From Isoetes taiwanensis (taxonomy: Eukaryota > Streptophyta > Lycopodiopsida > Isoetales > Isoetaceae), in assembly GCA_021234155.1 (NCBI GenBank), contig JAJEKV010000028.1:3928567-3992566 (forward strand): a stretch of DNA of 64,000 nt. The letters run 5' to 3'. Positions 1 to 10,601 of the stretch are shown here, piece by piece; positions within the stretch are counted from its first letter, which is position 1; each line of letters starts with the position of its first letter. The translations under genes were made by a program, and so were the position numbers. The notes beneath the pieces are model-generated. The model was not told the origin of the DNA, did not search any database, and saw only the letters and a list, made by a program, of their open reading frames with translations.

Positions 1-1986
1 AACCTTCAAGCCAAATTCAAATGGAGCAATGCCAGTGTTACGGCTTTGTTAGAGTAAGTACAATTGCAATCACTCGACTTGTTGAATTTGTAGTTGAATG
101 TATACGTAAGAGATGACTTTATGCAGGTTATTGCAAGAGAAAATACTCCCATAAGGAAACACTATGCCCAAGAGTCGAGATGAAATAAAAAATATATTGG
201 CAGCTACTGGTTTAGGCTACCATAAGATTCATGCTTGTCCAAATGATTGCATGGTATATTATCCAAATGACATATACAAGAACACAGAAGTGTGCCCTAA
301 ATGTGGTGCCTCTAGGTACAGCGCAGATGCAAAGGGAAAGACCGTCCCGATGAAGGTGGTTCGCTACTTCCCAATGATCCCTCACATTAGGCTATTATTT
401 CGATGTCAATCTCTAGCTTCGCTAATGGGTTGGTGTGCCGCTAATGCGTCAAGTGACAATGTACTTCGCGTGGTTAGTGACTGCAAGCAATGGAAGCATA
501 TTGATGAAACATGGCCAGAATTTGGAAGGGAGCCACGAAACCTCAGATTAGAGTTGGCAACGGATGGCGTTAATCCTTATGGACGTCAGTCGGCCGCGTG
601 ATCAACTTGGCCAGTGGTGTTAATCAACTATAATTTACCACCGTGGTTACTGATGAAGACTAGCCATTTAATGGTAGTACTATTAGTTCCAGGACAGAAG
701 AAGCCGGAAAGTCTAGATCCGTATCTCAAAATAGTTATTGATGAAATTCTGACACTCTGGAGTGAAGGTGTTGAAGTTTACGATGTCTCAAGAGAACTTC
801 GTGCTGAACGAGTATTTACCTTGAGAGCAATCTTAATGTGGACAACGAGTGATTGGCCTGGTTTGTATGAACTCTCCGGACTCCAAGTGTCTGGATATAC
901 TGCATGCCACTTGTGTGGGTTTGAACAGTTGAACTCTCGTCGGTCAGCGGCATTGAAGAAGAATGTCTACGCAAACTTCAAGAGATATCTGCCACTGGAA
1001 AATTGACTTCGATATGTAGATCCAAGAGACAAGCATTGCACTGAAGAGCCTCCCAAGAGGTTGACAATGAGAGATTGGGGGTAACATGTGGGATGCCGCC
1101 GAAGGAAACCAGGTTAAAGGAATGAAGTGGAAAGCATCCTTCTTCCTTCTACCCTATTGGACAGAACTGAAGATTCATCATCTTCTTGATCCCATGCACA
1201 TCTTCAAAAATGTTTCGTCATCCATTTGGAAGCACGTCATAGGACAAAAGGACACCAATGCGGCACGAGAGGATCTACAAGAAGCTGGATCGAAAGCTAA
1301 AGCATGGCTAACAGGAAAAGAAGAAGGACGAACAAGGCCACAGGTCGACTGGATCGTGCCTAGAAAAAGTATGAAGCCTGTTCGAGAAGCGATCAAGGCA
1401 ATAAAGACTCCGACGGGATATATGCATTCGTTGCGTAATTGTTTCTCTAACGAAGGGGAGATAACCGGGTTGAAATCCCATTATTGGCATAAGATGTTGC
1501 AGGTATGCTTCATTCGCTATAATTGCTTTATATTGCACATTAGAAGTTCCAACGCAACAACGTTGCATTCGACCTGTGCAGTTTGTTATGCCTATTGTTT
1601 TGAGAGGTCGTCTCGCTGACGGTCCACTACATGCAATATGTCTTATATCAGAGTTTTCCAGGTTCGTATGAATTTTGAAATCACTTGATGATGAACTCTC
1701 ACTTAATTCTTTTCTTTCTTAAATAACATGTAGATGGATTACAAAGAAGGAGATACCGGCAACAGAAATTGCGGACATGCGAACTAAGGTCGTTGAAGCA
1801 TGTTGTATGCTCGAGAAAGAATTCCCCACAAGTTTCCTGGACATACAAACTCATCATCTACTAGTGCACTTAGTGGACGAAGTAGAGCTTGCAGGCACAA
1901 CCAATCCTAGATGGATGTTTTTTATAGATCGCTTTCTAAAGGTCCTCAAGGACTTCGTACGTCAGAAGGCAAGGCCAGAGGGTTGC
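1..1986 (+). pseudogene. CACTA (En/Spm) tnp2-type transposase, interrupted and decayed
   Basis: The coding remnant enters from the left edge and shows the order of a plant CACTA tnp2 transposase. It has KIHACPNDC with a CPKCGASRY zinc-binding pair near 215-330, RYFPMIPHIRLLF, EPRNLRLELATDGVNPYG, YNLPPWLLMK, LDPMHIFKNV near 1190-1215 and GLKSHYWHKMLQ before a splice donor near 1503. The last exon (about 1735-1986) is a DUF4218-like block (FPTSFLDIQTHHLLVHLVDEV ... RWMFFIDRF). A first intron is likely between about 53 and 126. In-frame stops occur near 150, at 599-601 and at 1004-1006, and there is a frame change near 1084. Transposases of this family cut and paste CACTA elements. This copy cannot encode one. 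Its DUF4218 block is split at RPEG by an LTR element, and the reading resumes at 5784 (MAEGWLARES). Confidence 0.85.
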
Positions 1987-2471
1987 TGTTAGGGGTTTTC
2001 CACCCTTTGAATGCATTAGCACTATGGCTATTAAATTTGAAGACACTATCATTATTGGCATGGGTCCACATCATCAAATGTTATTCATATTCCTATTGGT
2101 CCATGTCAGTGATCCTCCCACATCATTGCCATGTCATTGATCCATGGGAAAAGGCACAAAGAAAAAACACAAAAACTACCTTTGGTCCATGTCATGTGCC
2201 ACATCACTGCCATGTCATTGCCACCTAGGCCATTCTTGTTTATAAATAGGCATTTTCTTGTTGTATCTTGTCAATTTCAATAAAGAAGTGCAGTTTGAGT
2301 ATCTTTTGTGATGTTCTTGTAATGTAAGTGTGGATGTAAGTGTGCTTTTGATTATCTTAATTCTGGGTGAGAGGCAGAGTTAAGTGTCTTAGTTTGTGTG
2401 CTGATGAAAGCCTTCGGGCCAAGTCCAAGGTCTTGAATTCTGTCTTGAAAGGGAGATTTTCCCTGTTAACA
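1987..2471 (+). repeat. 5' LTR of the TR-GAG-like element
   Basis: This LTR is 485 bp and bounded by TG...CA. It contains a TATA box (TATAAATAGG near 2240) and AATAAAG polyadenylation-like sequence near 2278. It lacks a 73-bp block present in the 3' LTR after GGCATTTT. Confidence 0.92.
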
Positions 2472-2474
2472 TTT

Positions 2475-2493
2475 TGGTTCCGTTGCCGGGACC
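2475..2493 (+). other. Primer-binding site of the TR-GAG-like element
   Basis: The sequence TGGTTCCGTTGCCGGGA starts four bases after the LTR end. It resembles the TGGCGCCGTTGCCGGGGA site used by many plant gypsy elements and complementary to the 3' end of tRNA-Asp, with a few changes. Confidence 0.75.
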
Positions 2494-3941
2494 TTGGACG
2501 TTTCAGCAATGTTTCTTGATCCAATCAAAGTGCAGTTTGGCCACATGTTTCAACAAAGTTTCAAACGAATTAGAATCTCCATGTTCTATATATCAATAAC
2601 AATAGAAGTGCAATCTATCTAACAACATTCAAAAAAATAAAAGTGCAATCTGCACTGCAGGTTTAAATCTCATGTAAATTTGAAACCATAATGATTTCCA
2701 AGACTGGAAACAAATTTGCTTCTTGAATTTTTTTAGAGACCCAGCACTGCTAGGTCCCATATTACAAGAAATAAAGCAAACAGATGAAAGAAGAAATCAA
2801 AAGCAATCTAAAGAAATACTCAGCCTGTGATGCATTCCGAAATAAAACTTGTAGCCCATTGAGAAATTCTGAAAATAAGTTTGAAGCACATTCCCGGAAC
2901 GTAGGCACATTTTTGTGTGCAGATAAGGAAGCAATACTGCAAAAAGATAAACATCATTAAATGTGCAATTGCGAAGTTTAAAGTGCTCCAGTAAAGTGTG
3001 TTTCTGCACACAGATTGCAGAATTATATCTATCCAAATCTATGAAATGCCGGTTCCATGAAATGTTGTTGCCATTTATCCTTTGCCTAAATTCGTCTGAT
3101 GATACATATATGATACTCAATATGCCCTCTGCATGTAAAGCCTGTTCTTACATTCGAAAGAAGCAAAACCCTGCCCATGACCCGTGCTTACAATCCCTGA
3201 AGGAAAACCGCCCTAAAATATAACCTTGCCATGACCTGCATCCAAAAGAAACCTTTATGTCTGCCATGGCCCTCCCTACAATCTTGAAAAGAAAAGAAAA
3301 GAAAACAACTTGTATGCCGGATGTTCTGAAGCCTAACCTGTTGCTACCATAACCAGAGCTTTACCTGAAGCCGTGTTTCTAACCCTAGTATCTCCTTCGG
3401 CCATAGCCTGTGTTGCCATCGCCGCATTGTGCAAGGAAGAAGGAATCGGAAGCAATAGAAGGGACGCTGAAACGGCCGGCCGCGCGCAAAAGAAAAAAAA
3501 AAATATGAAAGAGGGGAATAAAGAAAATTTCAATTAAAGTGGATAAAAATATTAAAATTCAACATGTTGAACATGGTTCTTTGGATAAGTTGTGGCCTTT
3601 CAACCAAGTGATCACGAGGTCAAGTCCAAAGATGTGAAGTTTTTGTTTTCCGAAGACATAAGACCCCTATCCAAGGAAGTGAAAAAAAATAAAAATAAAA
3701 TAAAAGTAAACGGTAAAGTTTCATAGAATATAAAAACGCCAAAATATTTGAACTATATTTTGAGCCTTGGGGTCTGAACTTGGGAATATTTTTAACAACA
3801 TAGGTTTTGAACCAAACATCTTCAGTGATAAATAAAGAAACCAAAGAAAACAAAGGATGATCTTGCTATGGCAAGCCATTAAAAAGGCAGAAAAAGAACA
3901 AATAAAAAGTTTTTCGACTATCCCAAGATGACCGTAACAAG
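2494..3941. other. Untranslated leader of the TR-GAG-like element
   Basis: This 1.4 kb AT-rich stretch separates the primer-binding site from gag. Only short unrelated open frames occur on either strand and I recognise no domain. A GC-rich patch near 3460-3490 is followed by an A-run. Confidence 0.5.
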
Positions 3942-5462
3942 GTGAAAGCAAAAACTCATATAAAGCAATTCGAGGCTTTAAGCATGTTAAATGGTCATGA
4001 CGAAGACTCTATAAGGGTGTTGATCTTCCCAACAACCTTGCAGGGTGTAGCCGCTAACCTGATGTACTCAAATATTGACTATATGTATACATGGAATGAA
4101 ATGAAAAGTTATTTTATTTCCATGTTCCAAGAAGACTTATCTTACAGAGAATGTAGAAAAATATTGGATGCAATTAAAATTGAGGAAGAAGAACATCCTC
4201 GAGAGTTTGCCTTGAGAATTCAAGATATAGTTGCAGAAATGCAACCTAGGCCACATGAAGAAGACATTGTTGAATGGTATATTAATAGATTTCCATTTGA
4301 AGTATGCCAGATGTTACAACTAGAAAACCCTCCTACATTAAACCAAGCAGTCGAGAGAGCTGTTGTGGTTGCTATGAAGCATGATGAACTAGAACTAGAG
4401 CCCTATGTGTATAATGAGGCACAAGGGATTAAAGAAATGGAGGAATATATACTTGAAGAAAGTTGTCATGAGATGCATAGTACATGTGACTATGTAAATT
4501 CAGGTGAATGTGGCAAATCTATAAGCAATGAGATTGAGGCATCAAAAATAGAAAATGATGAACTAATCCTTGATAATCCTATAGAAACTCAAGAGCTTCA
4601 AAATGGGAATATAAATGAATTAGAATTCTTCAAAGAGGAAATTGAGAGGATATTTGATTGCAATGAAATCAAATATATGTTTGATCATCCACTGTATGGA
4701 AGCAAGGTGGAAACTTGGATTGAGGAAAAACTTGCGCTCCAAGCGATTGAAATACATGTTACAGATGATGAAAATTTGGCAACACATGTTGCTATCTATA
4801 ATATTGTGAGAATACCTCCAATCCTTAAAGAACTCCAAAGAGAGAATCTTACATATAAAGAGAGCAATATGTTATCAAATGAAAAAGTGGTCCCAAAAGT
4901 TAATGCCACTACAGGACCTCATATTAAAGAACTCCAAATCATAAAGAATGCAAACCAGTATGGCATGAAGAATGCTAAAGATATGATTTATCTTGAGCAA
5001 TCCAAGTTCAAGGCAAATCCATTCATATGGACAAATTGTTATGAAAAGGGCCATATAGACCAACAAGGAAACTTTATAGATGATTTCTTGACAAAGAAAA
5101 ATATGCTTATTCATTATGGCACCTTGCTTCAACAAGAAACAAAACCCAAAGTAAAAATCAAACATTCCATTGGGAAGAGTGATGAGAACCCAGGTTCTCA
5201 TCAAAAGTTGGGGGGAAATATGTTAGGGGTTTTCCACCCTTTGAATGCATTAGCACTATGGCTATTAAATTTGAAGACACTATCATTATTGGCATGGGTC
5301 CACATCATCAAATGTTATTCATATTCCTATTGGTCCATGTCAGTGATCCTCCCACATCATTGCCATGTCATTGATCCATGGGAAAAGGCACAAAGAAGAA
5401 ACACAAAAACTACCTTTGGTCCATGTCATGTGCCACATCACTGCCATGTCATTGCCACCTAG
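3942..5462 (+). CDS. Gag-like protein of the TR-GAG element
   Basis: The open frame is about 506 codons. Its first 150 residues match the plant retrotransposon gag (Retrotrans_gag) pattern: HIKQFEALSMLNGHDEDSIR, IFPTTLQGVAANLMYS, W-x-EMKSYFISMF and REFALRIQDIVAEM. This domain packages element RNA in cytoplasmic particles. The rest is acidic and Glu/Asn rich. A possible worn zinc-knuckle region (TNCYEKGHIDQQG) lies near residue 365. The frame opens at a GTG codon after an upstream stop, so the true N-terminus may be lost. The last 80 codons run into the 3' LTR and are probably not native. No pol domain follows. Confidence 0.75.
   Translation: MKAKTHIKQFEALSMLNGHDEDSIRVLIFPTTLQGVAANLMYSNIDYMYTWNEMKSYFISMFQEDLSYRECRKILDAIKIEEEEHPREFALRIQDIVAEMQPRPHEEDIVEWYINRFPFEVCQMLQLENPPTLNQAVERAVVVAMKHDELELEPYVYNEAQGIKEMEEYILEESCHEMHSTCDYVNSGECGKSISNEIEASKIENDELILDNPIETQELQNGNINELEFFKEEIERIFDCNEIKYMFDHPLYGSKVETWIEEKLALQAIEIHVTDDENLATHVAIYNIVRIPPILKELQRENLTYKESNMLSNEKVVPKVNATTGPHIKELQIIKNANQYGMKNAKDMIYLEQSKFKANPFIWTNCYEKGHIDQQGNFIDDFLTKKNMLIHYGTLLQQETKPKVKIKHSIGKSDENPGSHQKLGGNMLGVFHPLNALALWLLNLKTLSLLAWVHIIKCYSYSYWSMSVILPHHCHVIDPWEKAQRRNTKTTFGPCHVPHHCHVIAT
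5206..5220 (+). other. Polypurine tract
   Basis: A purine run (GGGGGGAAATA) directly abuts the 3' LTR, as expected for the plus-strand primer of an LTR element. Confidence 0.75.
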
Positions 5463-5778
5463 GCCATTCTTGTTTATAAATAGGCATTTTACATGATTAA
5501 AGGGGGATCATGTATGGAGTGAGAGAGAGATCATTAGTTGAAGACCATGATCATGTGAGTGTTCTTGTTGTATCTTGTCAATTTCAATAAAGAAGTGCAG
5601 TTTGAGTATCTTTTGTGATGTTCTTGTAATGTAAGTGTGGATGTAAGTGTGCTTTTGATTATCTTAATTCTGGGTGAGAGGCAGAGTTAAGTGTCTTAGT
5701 TTGTGTGCTGATGAAAGCCTTCGGGCCAAGTCCAAGGTCTTGAATTCTGTCTTGAAAGGGAGATTTTCCCTGTTAACA
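5221..5778 (+). repeat. 3' LTR of the TR-GAG-like element
   Basis: This LTR is 558 bp, bounded by TG...CA and followed by the GTTGC target duplication. It carries 73 bp (5491-5563) absent from the 5' LTR. That block includes the inverted words GATCATG and CATGATC. Confidence 0.92.
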
Positions 5779-5783
5779 GTTGC

Positions 5784-5826
5784 ATGGCCGAGGGTTGGTT
5801 AGCACGAGAGTCATCTTATATTATAA
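5784..5826 (+). pseudogene. Continuation of the CACTA DUF4218 exon
   Basis: After removal of the LTR element and one GTTGC copy, the frame continues from RPEG into MAEGWLARESSYI. This matches the RPEG-x-IAEGYL motif of DUF4218. It is then cut by a minus-strand Helitron 3' end at 5827. Confidence 0.75.
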
Positions 5827-5860
5827 CTAGTAATGGTGCCCAGCATTGCTGGGCATAAGT
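5827..5860 (-). mobile_element. Helitron 3' terminus (minus strand)
   Basis: Read on the minus strand, this is TTATG, then the hairpin GCCCAGCAATGCTGGGC (5854-5838), then ACCATTA and CTAG at 5830-5827, followed by T. A short GC hairpin about 10 nt before CTRR with insertion before T is the canonical Helitron 3' end. The same end occurs at 45202 and 58793 on the plus strand. Confidence 0.75.
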
Positions 5861-5894
5861 TGAGAGCCTGTAAATGCTTTGGGATGCAGTGAGA

Positions 5895-6196
5895 AAAGCC
5901 CTATCCCTTTCCCTTTCCCTTTTGCTCTATCCCGCATTTCATTTTTTCTTATTTTCTCTACGTTTTTTTTTTTCTTTTCCTTTTTTTTTCTCGTCTTTCT
6001 CACATGTTTCCTTGTTTTCCCATCCTTTTCCTTCCCCCTTCCCTGTTCCCGATAATCTTTTTCCCTTCCCTTTTGCTCCTTTCTCCACCTTTTCCCTCTT
6101 CTCTTTTTTCTTTGCCCTTTTCCCTTCCTCTTTCTCTTTTTTTATGCCTTCTCTTTTCCCCACCCTTTTTCCATGTCTTCCCTTTTTCTCAACCTT
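5895..6196. repeat. Polypyrimidine low-complexity tract
   Basis: About 300 bases are almost pure C/T on the plus strand (CCCTTTCCC-like units). Open frames through it are composition artefacts. It lies directly beyond the stop codon of the minus-strand gene that ends at 6197. Confidence 0.85.
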
Positions 6197-8533
6197 TTAC
6201 TCTTTCGCCGATTCGTCTTTTAGTTGGTCTTCATAGAACAACTGAGCCACTTGCAGGCACATATTCCAAGATTCGTCATCCAAGAATACGAAGTAATCGT
6301 AATCTCGCATGCTAAGTTTCTTCAAAGTCTGCTTCGCTATAGCGAGCCAATCCTGCACAACATAGTAAACTTAGCATATTTGAAGTATATGGTCTCAAAA
6401 TTGAGCAATGCACAAGCTAACATGCAATGCACATGGGGGGCAATGCACATGGGGGCCATCCCAAATTGGGCGCCTGCCCAATTTGATAGCCGGGGATGCA
6501 ATCTAACATGCTGAATGCACACGGGAGGCATCCCAAATTGGGCGCCCGCCCAATTTGATAGCCAAGGAGATGCAGGCTAACATGGATGCCCGCCCAATTT
6601 GATATCCAAGAAGATGCATACATGCTGAGTGAACACGGGGGCCATCCCAAATTGGGCGCCCGCCCAATTTGATAGCAAAGGAGATGCAGGTAACATGCTG
6701 AGTGAACATGGGGGCATCCCAAATTGGGCGCCCACCCAATTTGATAGCCAAGGAGATGCGTGGCTAACATCTTTGAGTGAACATGGGGCATCCCAAATTG
6801 GGCGTCCGCCCAATTTGATATCCAAGAAGGTGCAGGCTGACATGCTGAGTGAACATGGGGGGCATCCCAAATTGGGCGCCCCCCCAATTTGATGAGGAAA
6901 ACATACTGCATGAACAAATTGAAGTGACTTACTGAATATGCGCTATCTTGGGATAGTCCACGCTTTCCTTTCTTGACTTTCCATAGAATGCCCATTGATT
7001 CCTTAGTCTGCCAGTATTTGCTCAAGTAAACATCCCGATGAATGGTATTCTTGGTGATGTCGTTGCTCTCCGACCGACCTTTACATATCCGGTTGGAGTA
7101 AGATTCTCGCTAGCACGCCGACATTTTCTTTTTAGCGTAGAAGAAGAAGATAAGTTCTTTCAAATGAGCTTTACGCTGGCACGCCATTCCATGGCCCGAT
7201 TAACAAGAATTTGGGCAAATGTAGTGGTGTGATTGCCATTTACTATCCGAATTCGCATTGTCCAAATCGGCCTGGCCTTCTTCCACTTCAAAGGCACGCG
7301 CCCTGTCCGGATCAAAAGGTACAACATCCGCACAAGGTGGATGCATCTGGACATTAATAAATGATTCATATAGTGTATCTACATGTTCAGGACTGATGAT
7401 CCTGCAGGTCATGTTTGCAGGTGCTTGATGCATTTTAAATATATCTACCTCTATTTCGAATTCAACTCCAAGAGGATAGATCCTTTCCCTGTGTTTAATG
7501 TTGATCAATGCGGTTTGTATACCACTCCGTGCGCTTTCTGGGTCAAGGCCCGCCCGGATGTCGAACACTTAACAATTTGCTGTCATCTTCTGTGAGCTGT
7601 CTCAATCTCACTCCCCATCGGATCCACGATGTGGATGGTGGAGTCGTTATCTATTTTTCTTAGACGAGGAAGCTATTGCCTCGTGCCGACTTCGTTTTTT
7701 TAGTTGCTTTTCTGGTGGGGACTGCTCAGATACCTCCTGTGATTGAATGCTCAAGTCCGGGCTACGTGATCTTCTAGGCATACCACCAAGAATCAGTTTT
7801 GGCGTTGGTGTTTCTGATCTTTTCTTCTTAGGAATATTTAATTTTTCTGATGACACGTCAATGGGCTTCTCTGTGCCTTTCGCTCCATCACTCTTTCTAG
7901 CAACTCCATAACGTGACCTCAACCCTTATTTGTGTCATAGACCTTTGGTTGGTTCTTCCCATGATATTCTGTATAAAGGGCCTTTGATCGATTTTGTTTG
8001 TGATCGAGTATCCACTGTCTAACTGTATTAAATCCATCTATAATATCTCCCTGTTTGGTCAGTCCAGATCTCTCAAGGCTTTCATAAGAAACCAAGACCC
8101 AGCCCTTGGCTTGACATGAATGTGGAGCCTCTGTGATGCTTGCATGCATTAGTTGAGGATTGTAAGTTTCAAAGGGTAACTTGTATCCTTGAAATGACTT
8201 ATCCAGCACATCTTCCACGATAAGATCTATCTCGTTGGCAACCTTAGTGCTCACAGTCATGTCAATTACTATACCAGCATTCTATGTCCTCCGAGTCCCG
8301 GGCTCAGCAAAGTACAAGCACAGATCCTTGAGATGATTTGTGCTAGAGCCAGGGTGGATTGGGCCTACCTCCATGCACCATGAAAACTTATCAGCTACAG
8401 GAGTCACTATCTCTGGGACGACTTCAATACCATTGAACTGAATGCTCGACTCTGCTTCCTTTGCTGCAGCAAATGCCTGTGCCAACGGAGAGCCAGATCC
8501 AGGTACACGTGCAGTTTGTTTAGTTCTGGCCAT
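6197..8533 (-). pseudogene. Unrecognised nuclear protein with a histone-H3-like N-terminus, decayed
   Basis: The minus-strand reading starts at 8533 in a good context (CACCCATGG) with MARTKQTAR, the first nine residues of histone H3, then VPGSGSPLAQAF. The same frame runs to 7919 with one in-frame TAG (8284-8282). After a frameshift, 7922-7647 encodes a basic Ser-rich part with the nuclear signal PKKKRSE. A further frame, 7568-6933, carries a TAA (7202-7200) and a TAG (7112-7110), contains SKYWQTKESMGILWKVKKG and ends at a GTAAGT donor. The last exon, 6352-6197, begins after TTGTGCAG in the same phase and ends ...KDESAKE-stop. I do not recognise the family. The gene is divergent from the DDE-like gene at 11191 and both starts lie beside palindromic arrays, so it may be an accessory factor of the same unit. 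Stops and shifts suggest a dead copy. Confidence 0.6.
6463..6890. repeat. Palindromic tandem array 1 (about 73-bp period)
   Basis: Six copies of a near-palindrome start at 6463, 6535, 6649, 6721, 6795 and 6869, plus a half copy near 6590. The arms are AAATTGGGCG and CGCCCAATTT around CC. Spacers (GATAGCCAAGGAGATGCAGG... ACATGCTGAGTGAACATGG) are shared within this array only. It lies inside the last intron (6932-6353) of the minus-strand gene. Confidence 0.92.
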
Positions 8534-8649
8534 GGGTGCTGCATAACATCATTCATTAATCCCATTAGTGGTGTATGCAAGCATTAAAACAAGGTAGGGG
8601 ATGCCCCCCATAGAAGGTTTCAAAGCACGGAAAGAGGCAAGAGGATGAC

Positions 8650-9230
8650 AAATTGGGCGCCCGCCCAATTTGCCACACTAGAGGAGTATGGAAGCACGGA
8701 AAGAGGCAAGAGGTTGCCAAATTGGGCGCCCGCCCAATTTGCCCCACAAGAGGAGGTTTGGAATCACTGAAAGAGGCAAGAGGACATCAAATTGGGTGCC
8801 CGCCCAATTTGCCCCAGAAGAGGAGGTTTGAAAGCACGATCAGGGCCAAGAGGGTGCCAAATTGGGCGCCCGCCCAATTTGCCACCCCAGAAGAGGTTTG
8901 GAAGCATGGAAAAAGGCAAGAGGGTATCAAATTGGGCGCCCGCCCAATTTGCCCCATAAGAGAAGGTTTGAAAGCATGGAAAGAGCCAAGACGGTGCCAA
9001 ATTGGGCGCCCGCCCAATTTGCCATCCCAGCAGAGGTATGGAAGCACGGAAATAACCGAGGGTTTCAAATTGGGCGCCCGCCCAATTTGCCCCACAAAAA
9101 GAAGTTTGATAGCATAGAAAGAGCCAAGAGTGTGCCAAATTGGGCGCCCGCCCAATTTGCCACTCCAGAGGAAGTATGGAAGCACGAAAATAGCCAAGAG
9201 GGTGCCAAATTGGGCGCCCGCCCAATTGGC
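8650..9230. repeat. Palindromic tandem array 2 (70-bp period)
   Basis: Nine copies of the same core start at 8650, 8719, 8789, 8859, 8929, 8999, 9067, 9137 and 9207. The spacers differ from the other arrays (GAGGTTTGGAAGCACGGAAA, GGCAAGAGG). A decayed tenth unit is near 9277. The array begins 117 bp upstream of the minus-strand start at 8533, so it occupies the promoter position of that gene. Confidence 0.93.
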
Positions 9231-9249
9231 CCCAGAGAAGGTTTGGAAG

Positions 9250-10600
9250 CACGGAAAGAGGCAAGAGGACATCAAAATGGGCTCCTGTTCAATTTCTACC
9301 CCCACAGTAGTTTTAGAAGCATGGAAACAGCTTTTCGGCACCCGCAGAGGGTGTGTGGAAGCATGGAAACAGCTTTTGTGGTACTTAGAAAGATCCAATG
9401 GGCCAGAGGGTAGCTTGGTGCAGAGGAAACAGCTTTTCAGATACTTAGTAACAACCAAGGGGCCAGAGGTCCGCGCCAGAGAAATTGGAAGCATAGAAAC
9501 CATAAAAGGTGCATGTAAGATAGCTGACTGCTTAGGGCCAGTGACTTATCGCCTGCACTAATATAATAAACTAAAGTTGAACGAAAAACAGTACCTTTTC
9601 CTCCCTTCAAGGGTCGACGTTCCATCAAAACAATGGCGCTTGGATGCTCAGAAACAACGGCTAGAAGATATGAAACCTGGCGAAATCACTTTGAAGACGA
9701 CAGGCACAGCGTGATCCTCGGAGAAGAAGACTACAGGCAAGTGTTGTCGGAAAGGAATGAATGAGCAAGCGAAAAGGAATGGGCGGTGAGGTTGCACAGG
9801 TGAATGACAAGTGGCAGCCATGCAAATTGTGAGCCTTAAATATAGACCTTTTTTAACTAAATATAGACCATAAGAATAAACAAGAAAAAATAGACTTTTG
9901 CAATAAATGTGCCCCAAACATTCAATGCGGATTTTTAAATTAATGTAGATATGGCGGATTTTTAAATTAATGTAGACGTGTTACGGGCCCCCGCTCGCAT
10001 TTGAATTTAAAATTAAATTGATACGGCCGCGCCCGCTCGAATTTGATTTTAAATTCAGAATTTGAATTTTGGGGGGAGATTTGAATTTTGAAGTACTCTC
10101 TAGGGCGGCTTAGCCATTTCATTCTCTCACACTCTTGGGCGGCTACTTGTTCAACGGATGGCATGAATTTCTTTCAGTTTATACGTTTATTCTTTGCCAC
10201 TTTTGGTTGCATGCGCTGATATTGTGATGCCTGGATTAGTATAGAATATTATTGATGAGAAGATTATTTGATGCCCAATAAATTTTAATTTGAGAGATGC
10301 ATGTCCGGTCCCCCAACATAACTGATGTAGCCTAGATTCTAGCTGGGGTAGCATAGAAGCTGTCCTGGTTACAACTCAATTAGACACACCCCAGGTAGAT
10401 GCGAATGGCCAAATTATATTCCAGCTGGGTTAGCAAATCGGGTTGCTGCCCAATTTCATACCCAGGTAGAATCTACCCCTAACATCTGATGTGCAGGGCC
10501 AACTAGGGTGGATGCCCAGTTTGACTTCCTGAGTAACTATGTATGGGCAGATAGATCTCTTGAGTAACTATGTATCATTCATGTATACCACCTGTGGTGG
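9250..10600. other. Divergent intergenic spacer between the two genes
   Basis: No convincing coding sequence is present. It holds three GGAAACAGCTTTT words (9325-9440), a direct repeat of GGATTTTTAAATTAATGTAGA near 9930 and 9955, and decayed relatives of array 3 near 10435 and 10505. Confidence 0.6.
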
Positions 10601-10601
10601 C

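Larger units (their letters stand above)
1987..5778 (+). mobile_element. Non-autonomous LTR retrotransposon with gag only (TR-GAG-like)
   Basis: Two near-identical direct repeats begin TGTTAGGGG and end TGTTAACA. They lie at 1987-2471 and 5221-5778 and are flanked by a perfect 5-bp target duplication GTTGC (1982-1986 and 5779-5783). A primer-binding site follows the left LTR and a purine tract precedes the right one. The 3.8 kb body holds a gag-like reading frame but no protease, reverse transcriptase or integrase, so movement would need enzymes from a relative. It sits inside the CACTA DUF4218 exon. Apart from a 73-bp block missing from the 5' LTR, I saw about one substitution between the LTRs, so the insertion is young. 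Confidence 0.93.

Noticed and set aside
5874-6315. Ser/Phe/Leu-rich and Lys/Glu-rich frames
   Set aside because: They translate a polypyrimidine tract. The real coding exon there is the minus-strand 6352-6197.
8507-8533. A true histone H3 gene
   Set aside because: Only nine residues match. The rest of the H3 tail (KSTGGKAPRK) and the histone fold are absent.
6417-9503. Long open frames with repeated KLGGRPIWD / NWAPAQF peptides on both strands
   Set aside because: They are translations of the palindromic arrays and appear on both strands, so they reflect repeat composition.
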